DNA of 49,524 nt, taken from positions 490,864 through 540,387 of the forward strand of contig NZ_RJJW01000002.1 of the NCBI RefSeq assembly GCF_003781945.1, in the 5' to 3' direction. Of the stretch, positions 1-7,774 are shown piece by piece. The notes under the pieces were generated by a model. The model was not told the DNA's origin. It did no database searches and was given only the letters and a program-made list of their open reading frames with translations. This DNA comes from Halorubrum sp. CSM-61. Lineage in GTDB: Archaea; Halobacteriota; Halobacteria; Halobacteriales; Haloferacaceae. Every line of letters begins with the position of its first letter. Positions within the stretch are counted from its first letter, which is position 1. Made by a program: the position numbers and the translations under genes.

Positions 1-307
1 TCAAAGGGGCAGTCGCTGTGGGCGGCGCAGGCGACGTAAGCACCGCAGCGAGCACCGCGAGCGAGGAGCGCAGCGAGCGTGCGCCGCCCACAGCGGCTGG
101 GGCTTTGGAGGTGTTCACCGTCGATCCCCGAGAGGTCTTCGCCGCAACACCGTCGACCACTTATAAACAACCGACAGCAACGCCACTCGACCACTTATAA
201 ACAACCGACAGCAACGCCACTCGACCACTTATAAACAACCGACAGCAACGCCACTCGACCACTTATAAACAACCGACAGCAACACCACTCGACCACTTAT
301 AAACAAC
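1..307 (+). repeat. Dispersed structured repeat, copy 1 (left end cut by the window)
   Basis: The stretch opens with the core string caaaggggcag. It runs through an arm at 14-29 that is perfectly complementary to 80-95, encloses the core gacgtaagcaccgcag, and closes with ggggctttggaggtgttcacc. The outer bases caaag (2-6) can pair with ctttg (103-107) across a symmetric GGG/GGG internal loop. The same order of cores recurs in four other copies in the window. The two stem-loops that precede this part in other copies lie outside the window. An array of TATA-like 34-bp units follows. No reading frame is conserved between copies, so I treat it as non-coding. Confidence 0.85.
157..307 (+). repeat. 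34-bp tandem array carrying five TATA-like boxes
   Basis: Units start at 157, 191, 225, 259 and 293. There are four full units and a final partial one, nearly identical (one g-to-a change in the fourth). Each contains cttataaac, which looks like a haloarchaeal TATA element. No gene begins just downstream on the plus strand; the next gene (L15e) points toward it. A homologous 34-bp array, with about seven substitutions per unit, abuts another copy of the structured repeat at 20548-20640. It is not CRISPR, because no unique spacers separate the units. Confidence 0.9.
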
Positions 308-441
308 TACCTCACAAACGTGCTATACCCACTCCCGCAGTGAATCAACCCCACGTTCACCGATGAACGGCGCTACGTCGACGTCGTCACTAGGCGACTG
401 ATAAACGAGAGAAGTCGGTCGGAACCGCCGTCGGCTGAGCG

Positions 442-1032
442 TTACTTGCCCTGCCGATCGTTGCCGGTGACGCTCGGGCGGGTCTTCTCCGTGCCCTTCC
501 CGCGCGTGCGCTGGCCGCGGCCCTTCGTGCCGGCGGAGGTGAGCCCGCGGTAGGCGCGCCCCTTGTGGTCGTCCGAGGCGATCCACCCGAGGTCGTCGTC
601 GTTCTCGATCGCGGGGTGGTTCGGATCCACCAGAATCACTTCGTGCCACTTCTGGGAGCCGTCCTCGCCGACCCAGTAGGAGTTGAGCACGCGGAGGTTC
701 CGGTACTTGCGCGAGGCGCGCTCCTCCGAGATGCGCTGGATCGACTTGCGACGCGAGAGGCGGTTGACGCCCTGGCGCTTCGAGCGACGGCCGGCCTTGT
801 GTCGCTGCTTGCGCGAGCCGCCCTTGCGGACGCTCACGCGGGCGACGACGACGCCCTGCTTCGCCTTGTAGCCCAGCTCGCGGGCCTTGTCCAGCCGAGT
901 GGGGCGCTCGATGCGCTCGATGGCGCCCTCGTCGCGCCACTCCTGTTTGCGCTGCCACTGCAGCTCCGCCAGTTTCCCCTCCTTGGGGGACCGCCACGCC
1001 TCCTTGATGTGCGAGTAGAAACTTCGTGCCAT
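442..1032 (-). CDS. rpl15e: 50S ribosomal protein L15e
   Basis: This encodes a 196-residue basic protein with the archaeal/eukaryotic L15e signature: start MARSFYSHIKEAW, a central RGGSRKQRHKAGRR-like basic stretch, and LRVLNSYWVGEDG near residue 115. It is a structural protein of the large ribosomal subunit that binds 23S rRNA. Length matches the family. It stands alone, with no ribosomal operon partner in the window, and is transcribed toward the TATA-box array at 157-307. The ATG at 1032 is the natural family start. Confidence 0.97.
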   Translation of the reverse strand: MARSFYSHIKEAWRSPKEGKLAELQWQRKQEWRDEGAIERIERPTRLDKARELGYKAKQGVVVARVSVRKGGSRKQRHKAGRRSKRQGVNRLSRRKSIQRISEERASRKYRNLRVLNSYWVGEDGSQKWHEVILVDPNHPAIENDDDLGWIASDDHKGRAYRGLTSAGTKGRGQRTRGKGTEKTRPSVTGNDRQGK

Positions 1033-1092
1033 ATGTTGTCCGCGGACGGTTGCGATTCAGCCGCGAAGCGGCCACATGTCGTCTCGTCCCGG

Positions 1093-1160
1093 GGCGCGGC
1101 GTCGACGGCGACGGTCGCGTCGGCGTCGGCGTCGGCGTCGACGTCGACGTCGACGTCGAA
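1093..1160. repeat. Low-complexity GTCGGC/GTCGAC hexamer tract
   Basis: About ten consecutive hexamers of the form gtcggc and gtcgac lie upstream of rpl15e, inside the otherwise gene-free stretch 1033-1411. Conceptual translations give only poly-Ala/Asp/Val or Arg runs, so I see no gene here. The rpl15e promoter must lie between this tract and 1032 or within it. I could not identify it with confidence. Confidence 0.6.
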
Positions 1161-1411
1161 GCCGGTCCCGGCGGCGAGTGCCCGCTGTGTCCGCACCAGC
1201 GAGTTGTTCGTACTTCCCGCGGTTCGCCCTTAACGGCTTCGCTACGGCATTCGCGTGGGGATGGGTGGCACTCGACGATCAGCTCGGATGGGCCGACCGA
1301 GATATCGACCACAGCGGCTCCATCACTCCGTGACCGTGTATCGTGAAGAGTGGCGTTCTCCACGAGGCGTTCGCCAAAAGGGTTTTCTCATGAAAGACCG
1401 AACGAACGCAT

Positions 1412-1765
1412 ATGTCTCGTGAGCGCGGTGATGCCGGGCGATACACAGAGACCGTCACGCTCGACGACGTTCTCGGGGTGTTCGAGTCGGTCGCAGGTCC
1501 GGTGGTCACCTCGGGCGATGTCGCCGAGACCCTCGATTGCTCCCGGGAGACAGCGCGACGGAAGCTTCGCAGCCTCGAAGAACAGGGTCACGTCGCCAGT
1601 CGAAAGACGGCAGGGCGGGTCGTGTGGTGGATCGCAGACGAGAATGACCCCGTACGAGGGGTCGACCCGAACGACGGATTCTGGGAGTTCGAGCCCGGCG
1701 CGTCCGGTGAGTCCGACGTGTCCGAACGTGTCGACGAGATCCTGTACGGCGACGGAACCGCATGA
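1412..1765 (+). CDS. Winged-helix DNA-binding protein, likely antitoxin of a PIN toxin
   Basis: This is a 117-residue acidic protein. Residues about 15-75 form a winged-helix module: VTSGDVAETLDCSRETARRK is the helix-turn-helix, followed by an EEQGHV...GRVVWW wing. The C-terminal 40 residues are acidic and probably extended, as expected for a toxin-neutralising tail. The stop overlaps the next start (ATGA at 1762-1765), which implies translational coupling to the PIN gene. Canonical VapB antitoxins are usually AbrB or ribbon-helix-helix, so a winged helix is unusual. The antitoxin role is inferred from the pairing. Alternatively it could be an unrelated MarR-like regulator. Confidence 0.75.
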   Translation: MSRERGDAGRYTETVTLDDVLGVFESVAGPVVTSGDVAETLDCSRETARRKLRSLEEQGHVASRKTAGRVVWWIADENDPVRGVDPNDGFWEFEPGASGESDVSERVDEILYGDGTA

Positions 1766-2217
1766 GCGATCCGGGTGCGACGCCGACATTCGTCGATACG
1801 GGAGCGTTCTACGCGTGGGCGGACGAAGACGACGCCCACCATCAAACGGCCACCCGACTGTTCGATGCCATCCGCTCCGGCGATGTCGCCTACCGACCGA
1901 TATTCACGTCGCAGTTCGTTCTTTCGGAGTTCGCGACCCTCGCGCTCTACAAGCTCGGCCACCGGGACGCGGTTCGCGCCCTGAACGCGATCCGGGACGC
2001 AGCGAGTATCAACGTCGTCTCGGTGGATGACGCCATCTTCGAGACCGCTGCCGAACAGTTCGAAGCGTACGACGATCAGGAGATCTCCTTCGTGGACCAC
2101 ACGACCGGCGTTCTCGCATCGGAGCGAGACGTCGAACACGTCTTCGCGTTCGACCGCGACTTTCGAACGCTCGGGTTCACGCTCGTTCCGGAGGATGTAG
2201 CCGTGTCGATCGGGTGA
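1762..2217 (+). CDS. PIN-domain ribonuclease, VapC-like toxin
   Basis: This 151-residue protein has the PIN-domain acidic residues in order: FVDTGAFYAW (Asp near residue 12), VLSEFATL (Glu near 53), SFVDHTTGV (Asp near 115) and FAFDRDFRTLGF (Asp near 134). VapC-type PIN proteins cleave RNA with Mg2+. The gene overlaps the upstream winged-helix gene by four bases. Length is slightly above the usual VapC size of about 130-140. The cleavage target cannot be told from sequence. Confidence 0.9.
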   Translation: MSDPGATPTFVDTGAFYAWADEDDAHHQTATRLFDAIRSGDVAYRPIFTSQFVLSEFATLALYKLGHRDAVRALNAIRDAASINVVSVDDAIFETAAEQFEAYDDQEISFVDHTTGVLASERDVEHVFAFDRDFRTLGFTLVPEDVAVSIG

Positions 2218-2393
2218 CACGCACTCGGGTCACCGCTCTCCGGTAGTGTTCACGTCTGCTTGCGCGGTTCGGTCGAGCACGCCCTTCCGTACGGTGGCTC
2301 GTTCGGGATCGCGGCCACCGTCGACGAGATCGAGCAGCGAGACGCCGCGCAGGAGTCGATCGACTGCCTCCGAAAGCGTCTCGTCGTCAGTCG

Positions 2394-2687
2394 TCAAAAG
2401 CCGTACCGCTTGTGGGCCTCATCGATGGGGACGATCTCAAGCACGCGCACCTCGCTTTCGTCCTCCAAGATCGTATAGATGGCCGTGTAGCTTCGAGAGA
2501 TATGCATCCGGTACCGGTCGCGGCGGCCATCGATGGGGAGCTTCTCTTTGTCTCCACGGCCGCGACCGGGGTACGGGTCCGCTGCGAGGTACCCCAAGTT
2601 CTCCGTGCAGATCCGCTCAGTCTTCTCGTCGGCGACATCGAGGAACTCGCGGGCCCTCTCACCGAGCAGGACCTCGTACTCAGACAT
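2394..2687 (-). CDS. RelE/ParE-family toxin
   Basis: This 97-residue basic-faced small protein has the RelE fold pattern: EVLLGERAREFL at the N-terminus, a central basic LPIDGRRDRYRMHI strand and the terminal strand pair AIYTILEDE / VRVLEIVPIDE. RelE homologues cleave mRNA at the ribosome; ParE homologues target gyrase, and sequence alone does not decide here. It lies directly after the small antitoxin gene, overlapping it by eight bases, in the usual antitoxin-first order. Confidence 0.88.
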   Translation of the reverse strand: MSEYEVLLGERAREFLDVADEKTERICTENLGYLAADPYPGRGRGDKEKLPIDGRRDRYRMHISRSYTAIYTILEDESEVRVLEIVPIDEAHKRYGF

Positions 2688-2874
2688 CCGAGAGGGGAGT
2701 CAGCTCCTCGCGGTCCGCGTCCTCTAGCTCCCGAAAGCGCTCTTCTAAGTCCTCCCGGCGGCGCTGCTTCGCGAGCTGTTTGAGCAGATCGTCGTACGTC
2801 TGGCCGGGCTCTTTCAGCTCGTGGAGCTCCTTTCGCGTCTCTTCGGTCACCGGGATACGCTTGTCCGCCGACAT
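2680..2874 (-). CDS. RelB-like small antitoxin (DUF7557-type)
   Basis: This is a 64-residue protein. The start IPVTEETRKELHELK resembles a ribbon-helix-helix-type strand and helix. It is followed by YDDLLKQLAKQRRREDLEER, a long charged helix, and an acidic tail. It overlaps the RelE-like gene by eight bases. A tTAAGa-like box near 2905 lies about 30 bases upstream of the ATG, consistent with a leaderless promoter. I believe it belongs to the haloarchaeal DUF7557 antitoxin group, but the assignment is from memory of the pattern. Confidence 0.8.
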   Translation of the reverse strand: MSADKRIPVTEETRKELHELKEPGQTYDDLLKQLAKQRRREDLEERFRELEDADREELTPLSDV

Positions 2875-2991
2875 AGCTCTGTACGGACGTATCGGGCTGA
2901 CAGTCTTAACAGTTCGGGTGGCACGGACTCACCCCTCGACAACTGGACGGAGCGCGTCCGCGGTGACCCCTGTCCATTCACGGAAGCCGAT

Positions 2992-3432
2992 CTACTCGGA
3001 AGCCGATCCGTAGAGATCGACGTCGAGATCAGCGGTTTCGGTCTGGACCCGTATCCGATTCACGAAATCGGTTTCGTCGTCCGTCACGACGGGTTCATCG
3101 AGCACGATCGCCGTCGCCGCGACGATCGCGTCAGCCAAGCCGACGCCGATACCGTTCGGATCGGCGGACTGCGTCCGTCCCTCGATCTCGCCGGCCCGCT
3201 TCGCGACGGGAGCGGTGAGGTCGACCCGTGGGAGACCCTCGATCAGCCGTTCGAACGTCTCGCGGTCGTGAGCGGTCTGCGTTCCGTTTCCGACCGCGAT
3301 CCACAGTTCGGTGACCACGATCCGCGGCACGCGTCTCGGGGCCCCGGATCGCTCGATCGCTCGTGCCTTGTCGATCGCTTCCGGTCTGTTGGCGTCGAGG
3401 TCGATGAGGAAGTTCGTGTCGAGGACGACCAC
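2992..3432 (-). CDS. vapC: PIN-domain toxin, VapC family
   Basis: I chose the GTG at 3432, which gives 146 residues beginning directly with the PIN strand VVVLDTNFLIDL. A longer frame from 3519 only adds an Arg-rich stretch. The acidic residues are present: DTNFLIDL, VVTELW, GLADAIVAATA and VTDDETDF. A GAGGAG ribosome site lies 11 bases before GTG. The stop of an upstream in-frame stretch (TAG) shares its G with this GTG, the tight coupling typical of vapBC. The upstream antitoxin frame lacks a start codon; see 3432-3557. Confidence 0.88.
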   Translation of the reverse strand: MVVLDTNFLIDLDANRPEAIDKARAIERSGAPRRVPRIVVTELWIAVGNGTQTAHDRETFERLIEGLPRVDLTAPVAKRAGEIEGRTQSADPNGIGVGLADAIVAATAIVLDEPVVTDDETDFVNRIRVQTETADLDVDLYGSASE

Positions 3433-3557
3433 TACGATCGCTTCTCCTCGAGGTCCTCGACGGCGAAGCGCGTCCCGCGCCGCGAGCGCCGCGTCTCGGT
3501 CTCGATGAACTGGTACCACGTCGCGCGGGTCGGCGCCGCGTAGCGCCGTCGCTCATC
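3432..3557 (-). pseudogene. Probable frameshifted antitoxin remnant before vapC
   Basis: A 41-codon open stretch begins at codon GAT (3557) and ends with TAG at 3434-3432, sharing one base with the vapC start. Its peptide includes RATWYQFIETETRR and GTRFAVEDLEEK, which looks like a real acidic antitoxin tail. It has no ATG or GTG start. An ATG (3556) sits in the wrong frame right at its beginning. Adding seven bases to make a gagcgac direct repeat would restore ATG-in-frame (MSDERRR...). I infer a short contraction, or a sequencing error, disrupted the antitoxin. Confidence 0.4.
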
Positions 3558-3573
3558 GGTCGAGGCGGAGCGC

Positions 3574-3611
3574 GATAAAGAAAACCGCAAGGAGTCGGCC
3601 CGTGAGGGCCG
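3574..3611 (-). terminator. Terminator of S-layer gene 1
   Basis: A perfect six-base-pair hairpin (3596-3601 with 3606-3611, loop 3602-3605) lies about 33 bases after the S-layer stop. On the minus strand it is followed by a T-rich run ending in tttctttat. The second S-layer gene has the same structure at 7704-7742 with one change that is a G-U wobble only in minus-strand RNA, supporting RNA-level function. Confidence 0.75.
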
Positions 3612-3643
3612 GTAGTTAGCGAGTGTGGTGAATCGCAGCCGCG

Positions 3644-6619
3644 TTACTCGTTACGCCGCGTCGCGAGCAGCGCAGCCGCGATGAGGGCGACGAGGGCGAC
3701 GAGCGCACCGAAGCCGGGCGTGCCGTCTTCGGAGCCGTCGTCACCGTCTTCGCCGTCGGATCCGTCGTCACCGTCGTCGGAACCGTCCTCACCGTCGTCG
3801 GTTCCGTCTTCGCCGTCGTCGGTACCGTCCTCACCGTCGTCGGTACCGTCCTCACCGTCTTCGCCGTCCTCACCGTCTTCGCCGTCCTCGGTACCGTCGT
3901 CGACCTGCTCGACGATGACACCGTCAACGGCGTCCTGGCCGCTGAAGGCAGCCTGACGGAACGAAGCCGTGAACGTGTCGTTCACGCTCTGCGAGCTCAG
4001 GTCGTACGGAGCGGCCTCGAACGAGCCGTCAGCGTTGACCGCGATCTCGTCGGCGGTCAGCGTGAAGCGCGGCGAGGTGTCCTGGTCCGAGCGCAGGCGG
4101 ACTGCGAACTCGGTACCGGGCGCGACGTTCGTCGTGCCGGTGATCGAGGATTCCTCGCTCAGCGGCGCCTCGACGAGATCGTCGTTGTTCGTGTCGAACT
4201 CTGCTTCGGCCTCTTCGACGGCGAACGTCGCGTTCGCTGTCTCGTAGGCGTCTTCGAGCTCGTCAGAGTCGAAGGTAGAGCCGGCACCACGCAGGAGACG
4301 CTGGTCCTGCACCGTGAAGTCAACCTGGTACTCGTCGCCGTCCTCGAACGTGTCCGAGGCGACAGAGTTCACAGTGTCGATGTCGGTGAGCACGTAGTAG
4401 TTGTCCGTCTCGCCGTCGTAGACAACCGTGAAGGCGCTCGTGAACTGACTCTCAGTCAGATCCGCGGCCACGTCGACCGTCTTGGGGTCGGCGTTGCGGC
4501 CGGGGTTCTGCTCTTCGAGCACCAGACTCGACGCGTTGTCAGAGTTGGACACACCATTGAGTCCATTGTTGCTCGTCGAGAGCAGGTTGTACAGCTGCGT
4601 CGTGGCGTCGTCACCGTCCGCACTGACGTTCGAGAGGGCTCCCTCGACGCCAGGGGCGGTAATCTGGTGGACGAGCACGTCGCTGTCGCTCGGGTTGCTC
4701 GACGTGTCGAGCGCGATCGTTTCGGTCTCGGTGATCGTGTCACCAGTCGCGTTGTTGATCGCATCGACAACGTCAACGTCGTCGTCGTCGAGCGCGTCGC
4801 TCACGCTCTCAGCGCCGTCGCCGCTCGTCCGCCACAGCGCCATCTCGGGCGCCGTGCGCTCCTCAATGAGGAGCGTGGACACGTCGTCCTCGTTGGAGAA
4901 CGCGTCTTCCGCGTTGCTCGCCGAAGCGGAGATAATCTCGTAATCGCCCGTGTCGAGCATCTTGCCCAGCGTCTGAGCGTCGCTACTCTGGTTATCGAGC
5001 GTAGCCTCGTCGTCGTCGCTCGCTGCTTCGACGATCGTTCCGCTAGCCTGACCAGCCTGGTAGGTGTTGAAGAGGATGGTGACTTCGCCGTCAGCATCCG
5101 CGTCGTCAACACCGTCAGTCACGGAGATGTTCGCCTGGTAGTTCGCTTCGTCGGCGTCGCCGATCACGACGTAGCCGGACTCGACGTCTTCGAGTTCGAC
5201 CGTGATCTCTGCGACGTCACCCTGCACAACCTCAGACGAGGCGTCGGCGAACTGCACGCCGCCCTCGCCAGCTTCGACGACGTCGAAGTCGCTGGAGGTG
5301 GCGGTGATACCGGAATTGTCGTCAGTCACTTCGATCGAGTAGGTGTCCTCGTCGGAAACCTGACCGAAGTTGGCGTCGAACTCACCGTTCGTGTCGATCT
5401 CACCGGTGACCGTATCGTACACGTCACCGTCGGAGTCGAGCAGCTCAACCGTGACGTCACGGTTGATCGTGTCGGAGGTGACCGTCGCGGTCACGTCCTC
5501 GTCAGTCTCGAACTCCTCTTCGTCGGCCTCAACTTCGAGACCGAGGTTGCTCACTTCGAGCGTCGTCTCAGTACCTGCGTCGTTCGTGATGTTGTAGTCA
5601 CCAGTCTCGAAGTCATCAGTGTCGACGACGTACACGAGACTGTTCGCGCCAGTACCACGGGTCCGGCTGACACCAGGCCCGTCAATGTCGAAGGAATCAC
5701 CGGAGGTGTTGCTTTCGAGCGCAACATTCTCACCGGAGAACGCTTCGTAGTTCCCGCTGTCGTCGTACGTCGTGACGACGCTTGGCGCGAACGTGACATC
5801 TACGGCGTCACTGCTCACGTCATTGCCAGAGGTATCCGTGACATCAGACACGGACACGTTTTCGACGTTGTTGTAAACCGTAGTCGTCGGGATTTGGACT
5901 AGTCCAGGAGCGGCTTCAGTACCGGAGATGTCGCTCACGGAAACAACGGTTCCGTTGCTCAGGCCGATATCGGCACTACCACTGGAGACGTCGACGTCCT
6001 CGCTGAAGGAGACCTCAAGAACGGGAGTTGTGGTACCGTTCTCGTAATGAGTTGCCTTCCGGATGGAAGGCGCATCCACGTCTGCCGAGACCGTGCCCAC
6101 GGTCTGGTCAGTTTCTTCGTAGGTCCCGTCTGCGTTAGCGTCCACATCAGCGGTAACGTCGAAATCACCGCTTTCCGTCACAGAGACCTGATCAGCCGTG
6201 AAGCTGACGTTGAGGCTGTCACCAGCCATTCCATTGTTGTCGTCCCACTCGATGGTAACCGTGTTCGCCGAGGCGTCAAGGTTACTATCGACGTTCGTAG
6301 TATTGGTGTCGGCACCCGTACTCTCGACAGCCTGGTTAGTTAGGCTGGCGGAGGACAGATCGAACTCATCTGCGAACTTGAACGTAACGTTCGCGTCTGT
6401 ATTGCCGTTACTGCTGTCAACACCATCTACGGTGATATTGATGTCATAAGACTGTTCTCCAGAGCCAGCGGTATCAGGCGAAATATTCCCGCCTGAAGTC
6501 CCGCTAGCTTGTGCAGCTGCCGGAGCAGCCGCAAAGCCGACGGCAACCATGGAGACGACCATGACCGCCGCGAAGAAGATCGCGTTGACCTTCTTGCGTG
6601 TAGTAGTTTCGTTTGTCAT
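3644..6619 (-). CDS. csg: S-layer glycoprotein, paralogue 1
   Basis: This 991-residue protein forms the cell-wall lattice. A Sec signal peptide occupies about residues 1-37 (hydrophobic core FFAAVMVVSMVAVGFAAA, then Ala-rich cleavage region). Then come Ig-like beta domains rich in Asp/Glu/Thr with many N-X-S/T sequons, a linker of repeated GED/GTDD units, and a C-terminal PGF-CTERM tail (TPGFGALVALV, PGF near residue 968) for archaeosortase processing and lipid attachment. From the RKATHY motif near residue 190 onward it is closely homologous to the second S-layer gene; the region before that is unrelated. It has its own promoter, leader and terminator. The low Lys and Cys content is normal for halophilic surface proteins. 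Confidence 0.95.
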   Translation of the reverse strand: MTNETTTRKKVNAIFFAAVMVVSMVAVGFAAAPAAAQASGTSGGNISPDTAGSGEQSYDINITVDGVDSSNGNTDANVTFKFADEFDLSSASLTNQAVESTGADTNTTNVDSNLDASANTVTIEWDDNNGMAGDSLNVSFTADQVSVTESGDFDVTADVDANADGTYEETDQTVGTVSADVDAPSIRKATHYENGTTTPVLEVSFSEDVDVSSGSADIGLSNGTVVSVSDISGTEAAPGLVQIPTTTVYNNVENVSVSDVTDTSGNDVSSDAVDVTFAPSVVTTYDDSGNYEAFSGENVALESNTSGDSFDIDGPGVSRTRGTGANSLVYVVDTDDFETGDYNITNDAGTETTLEVSNLGLEVEADEEEFETDEDVTATVTSDTINRDVTVELLDSDGDVYDTVTGEIDTNGEFDANFGQVSDEDTYSIEVTDDNSGITATSSDFDVVEAGEGGVQFADASSEVVQGDVAEITVELEDVESGYVVIGDADEANYQANISVTDGVDDADADGEVTILFNTYQAGQASGTIVEAASDDDEATLDNQSSDAQTLGKMLDTGDYEIISASASNAEDAFSNEDDVSTLLIEERTAPEMALWRTSGDGAESVSDALDDDDVDVVDAINNATGDTITETETIALDTSSNPSDSDVLVHQITAPGVEGALSNVSADGDDATTQLYNLLSTSNNGLNGVSNSDNASSLVLEEQNPGRNADPKTVDVAADLTESQFTSAFTVVYDGETDNYYVLTDIDTVNSVASDTFEDGDEYQVDFTVQDQRLLRGAGSTFDSDELEDAYETANATFAVEEAEAEFDTNNDDLVEAPLSEESSITGTTNVAPGTEFAVRLRSDQDTSPRFTLTADEIAVNADGSFEAAPYDLSSQSVNDTFTASFRQAAFSGQDAVDGVIVEQVDDGTEDGEDGEDGEDGEDGTDDGEDGTDDGEDGTDDGEDGSDDGDDGSDGEDGDDGSEDGTPGFGALVALVALIAAALLATRRNE

Positions 6620-6801
6620 TGTTGTTGTGTGTTGTCTGCGTCGCGTTGGCAGCTTTCTCCGTCACCTGTCGCCCGATCGTCGATCGACCGACACCGCGTC
6701 GAGGGCGCCACCGGACTCGGCTCAGGGTTACTCGCTTCCACGCATTATGTGGGGTGGGGGTACTGCATCCATAACGTACATCGGTTCTGATAAATACTTT
6801 G
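6620..6801 (-). promoter_or_regulatory. S-layer gene 1 promoter and long SD-less leader
   Basis: On the minus strand, acaaagtatttatcag (6787-6801) is shared with the second S-layer gene and contains the TATA-like box. A start about 27 bases on would give a leader of roughly 150 bases. The leader keeps blocks shared with the other gene: ccgagtccggtggcgccctcg, aggtgacggagaaagctgcca-like sequence, and a CA-rich acacaacaacaATG context. There is no GGAGG before the ATG, so translation probably does not use a Shine-Dalgarno site. Confidence 0.7.
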
Positions 6802-7703
6802 TGTATCGTACTAACGCTCTAAACCCCAGAAGATAGCCGTTTTAGTGCCTTAGACTTCCAATTATGGCGTCTGGGAAGAACACCGTAAATACCGCTTAAT
6901 GAACTATTATTCTCCTATATACCCCACCGAAACGTTTAGACGTATAGACGATAGAAAGTCAGGCGGGAGCTCCCGGTGGACGACGCACACACTTCTTGGA
7001 TAGGGGTCACGCGTCGTCCCCGTCCCGTTTTCACAGTTGTAAGCGGGAATTAACAGCTGTCAGAGGCACTTCGATACGCTATCCCGAGCTGATTCTCAGC
7101 TAGCCGATTCGCTCAAACCGTTAGCGGGGACGAACAGCGACCCGAGCTCGCTTCCGTCCTCGCCGTCAAAGCTCTCCCACCGCGTGCGGACACCCACCAC
7201 TACTGACCTCCCAGACGTAGTCACCGTCGGCGACTCGCGCTATTAACTGACGCTCTCGAACGCGTGTACGCCAACACATCTTATCTCGGGGACCATGCCG
7301 ATCGCAATCCCGACGGTGACGGTGACGTGTTCGTCACGACATCGAGCTCGATGCCACGTTCCGACTCACCCGAATCATCGCCTGATCCGCGTCCGGGTTG
7401 TTAGCTCGTTGGCGTTATCGAACTCCGGCTATTGAGCCATCGTTGATGCGGTCATTCTATCCAGCCGGCGACCTGAGACCAGTAGCACTCGAAACCCGAT
7501 CCCGACAGAGAACCCTCTCTGTCGACGGTTTGTCGTCAAGGGAAGGATCACGAGGGATACCGGAGGCTCCAGCCGGCCTTAGACAACTGTCCGATCAGTG
7601 TATGCGTGTCTGAATAGCTCCGCGCTCTCGGGATGAGTAACTCTGTCTGTCGTCCACGAGTGAAGCGACGCGTACAACTGTCGCTCGCCGATCGAAGCGT
7701 GAC
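6802..7703. other. Gene-free interval between the two S-layer genes
   Basis: I see no convincing gene here. Short frames such as 7398-7613 lack acidic haloarchaeal composition and any recognisable domain. The part at 6830-6960 is noticeably AT-rich compared with the rest and could hold extra promoter or protein-binding sites for the S-layer gene. Confidence 0.6.
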
Positions 7704-7742
7704 GCGATAAAGAAGCCGCGTGGAGTCGACCCGTGAGGGCCG
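7704..7742 (-). terminator. Terminator of S-layer gene 2
   Basis: A hairpin (7727-7732 with 7737-7742, loop gtga) follows the S-layer 2 stop. Minus-strand RNA has one G-U pair in place of the G-C in the paralogue's terminator. A T-rich run follows (ttctttatc). The hairpin and surrounding 3' sequence are shared with the paralogue. Confidence 0.72.
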
Positions 7743-7774
7743 GTGGTTAGCGAGTGGTGTGAATCGCTGCTGCG

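Noticed and set aside
18-200. Small protein encoded by the structured repeat (peptide GDVSTAAS...)
   Set aside because: The frame recurs in copies 3 and 4 only because the DNA core is conserved; it shifts frame at variable stems in copies 1 and 5 and has no consistent start or stop.
157-307. Possible CRISPR array
   Set aside because: Whole 34-bp units are near-identical with no unique spacers, and there are no cas genes.
4667-5902. 411-codon open frame opposite S-layer gene 1 (and a 455-codon one at 8813-10180)
   Set aside because: Antisense shadow created by Asp/Glu/Thr-rich GC-biased codons of the S-layer genes; the two shadows resemble each other only because the genes do.
7398-7613. 71-codon frame between the S-layer genes
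   Set aside because: Not acidic, no domain, no promoter or ribosome site.
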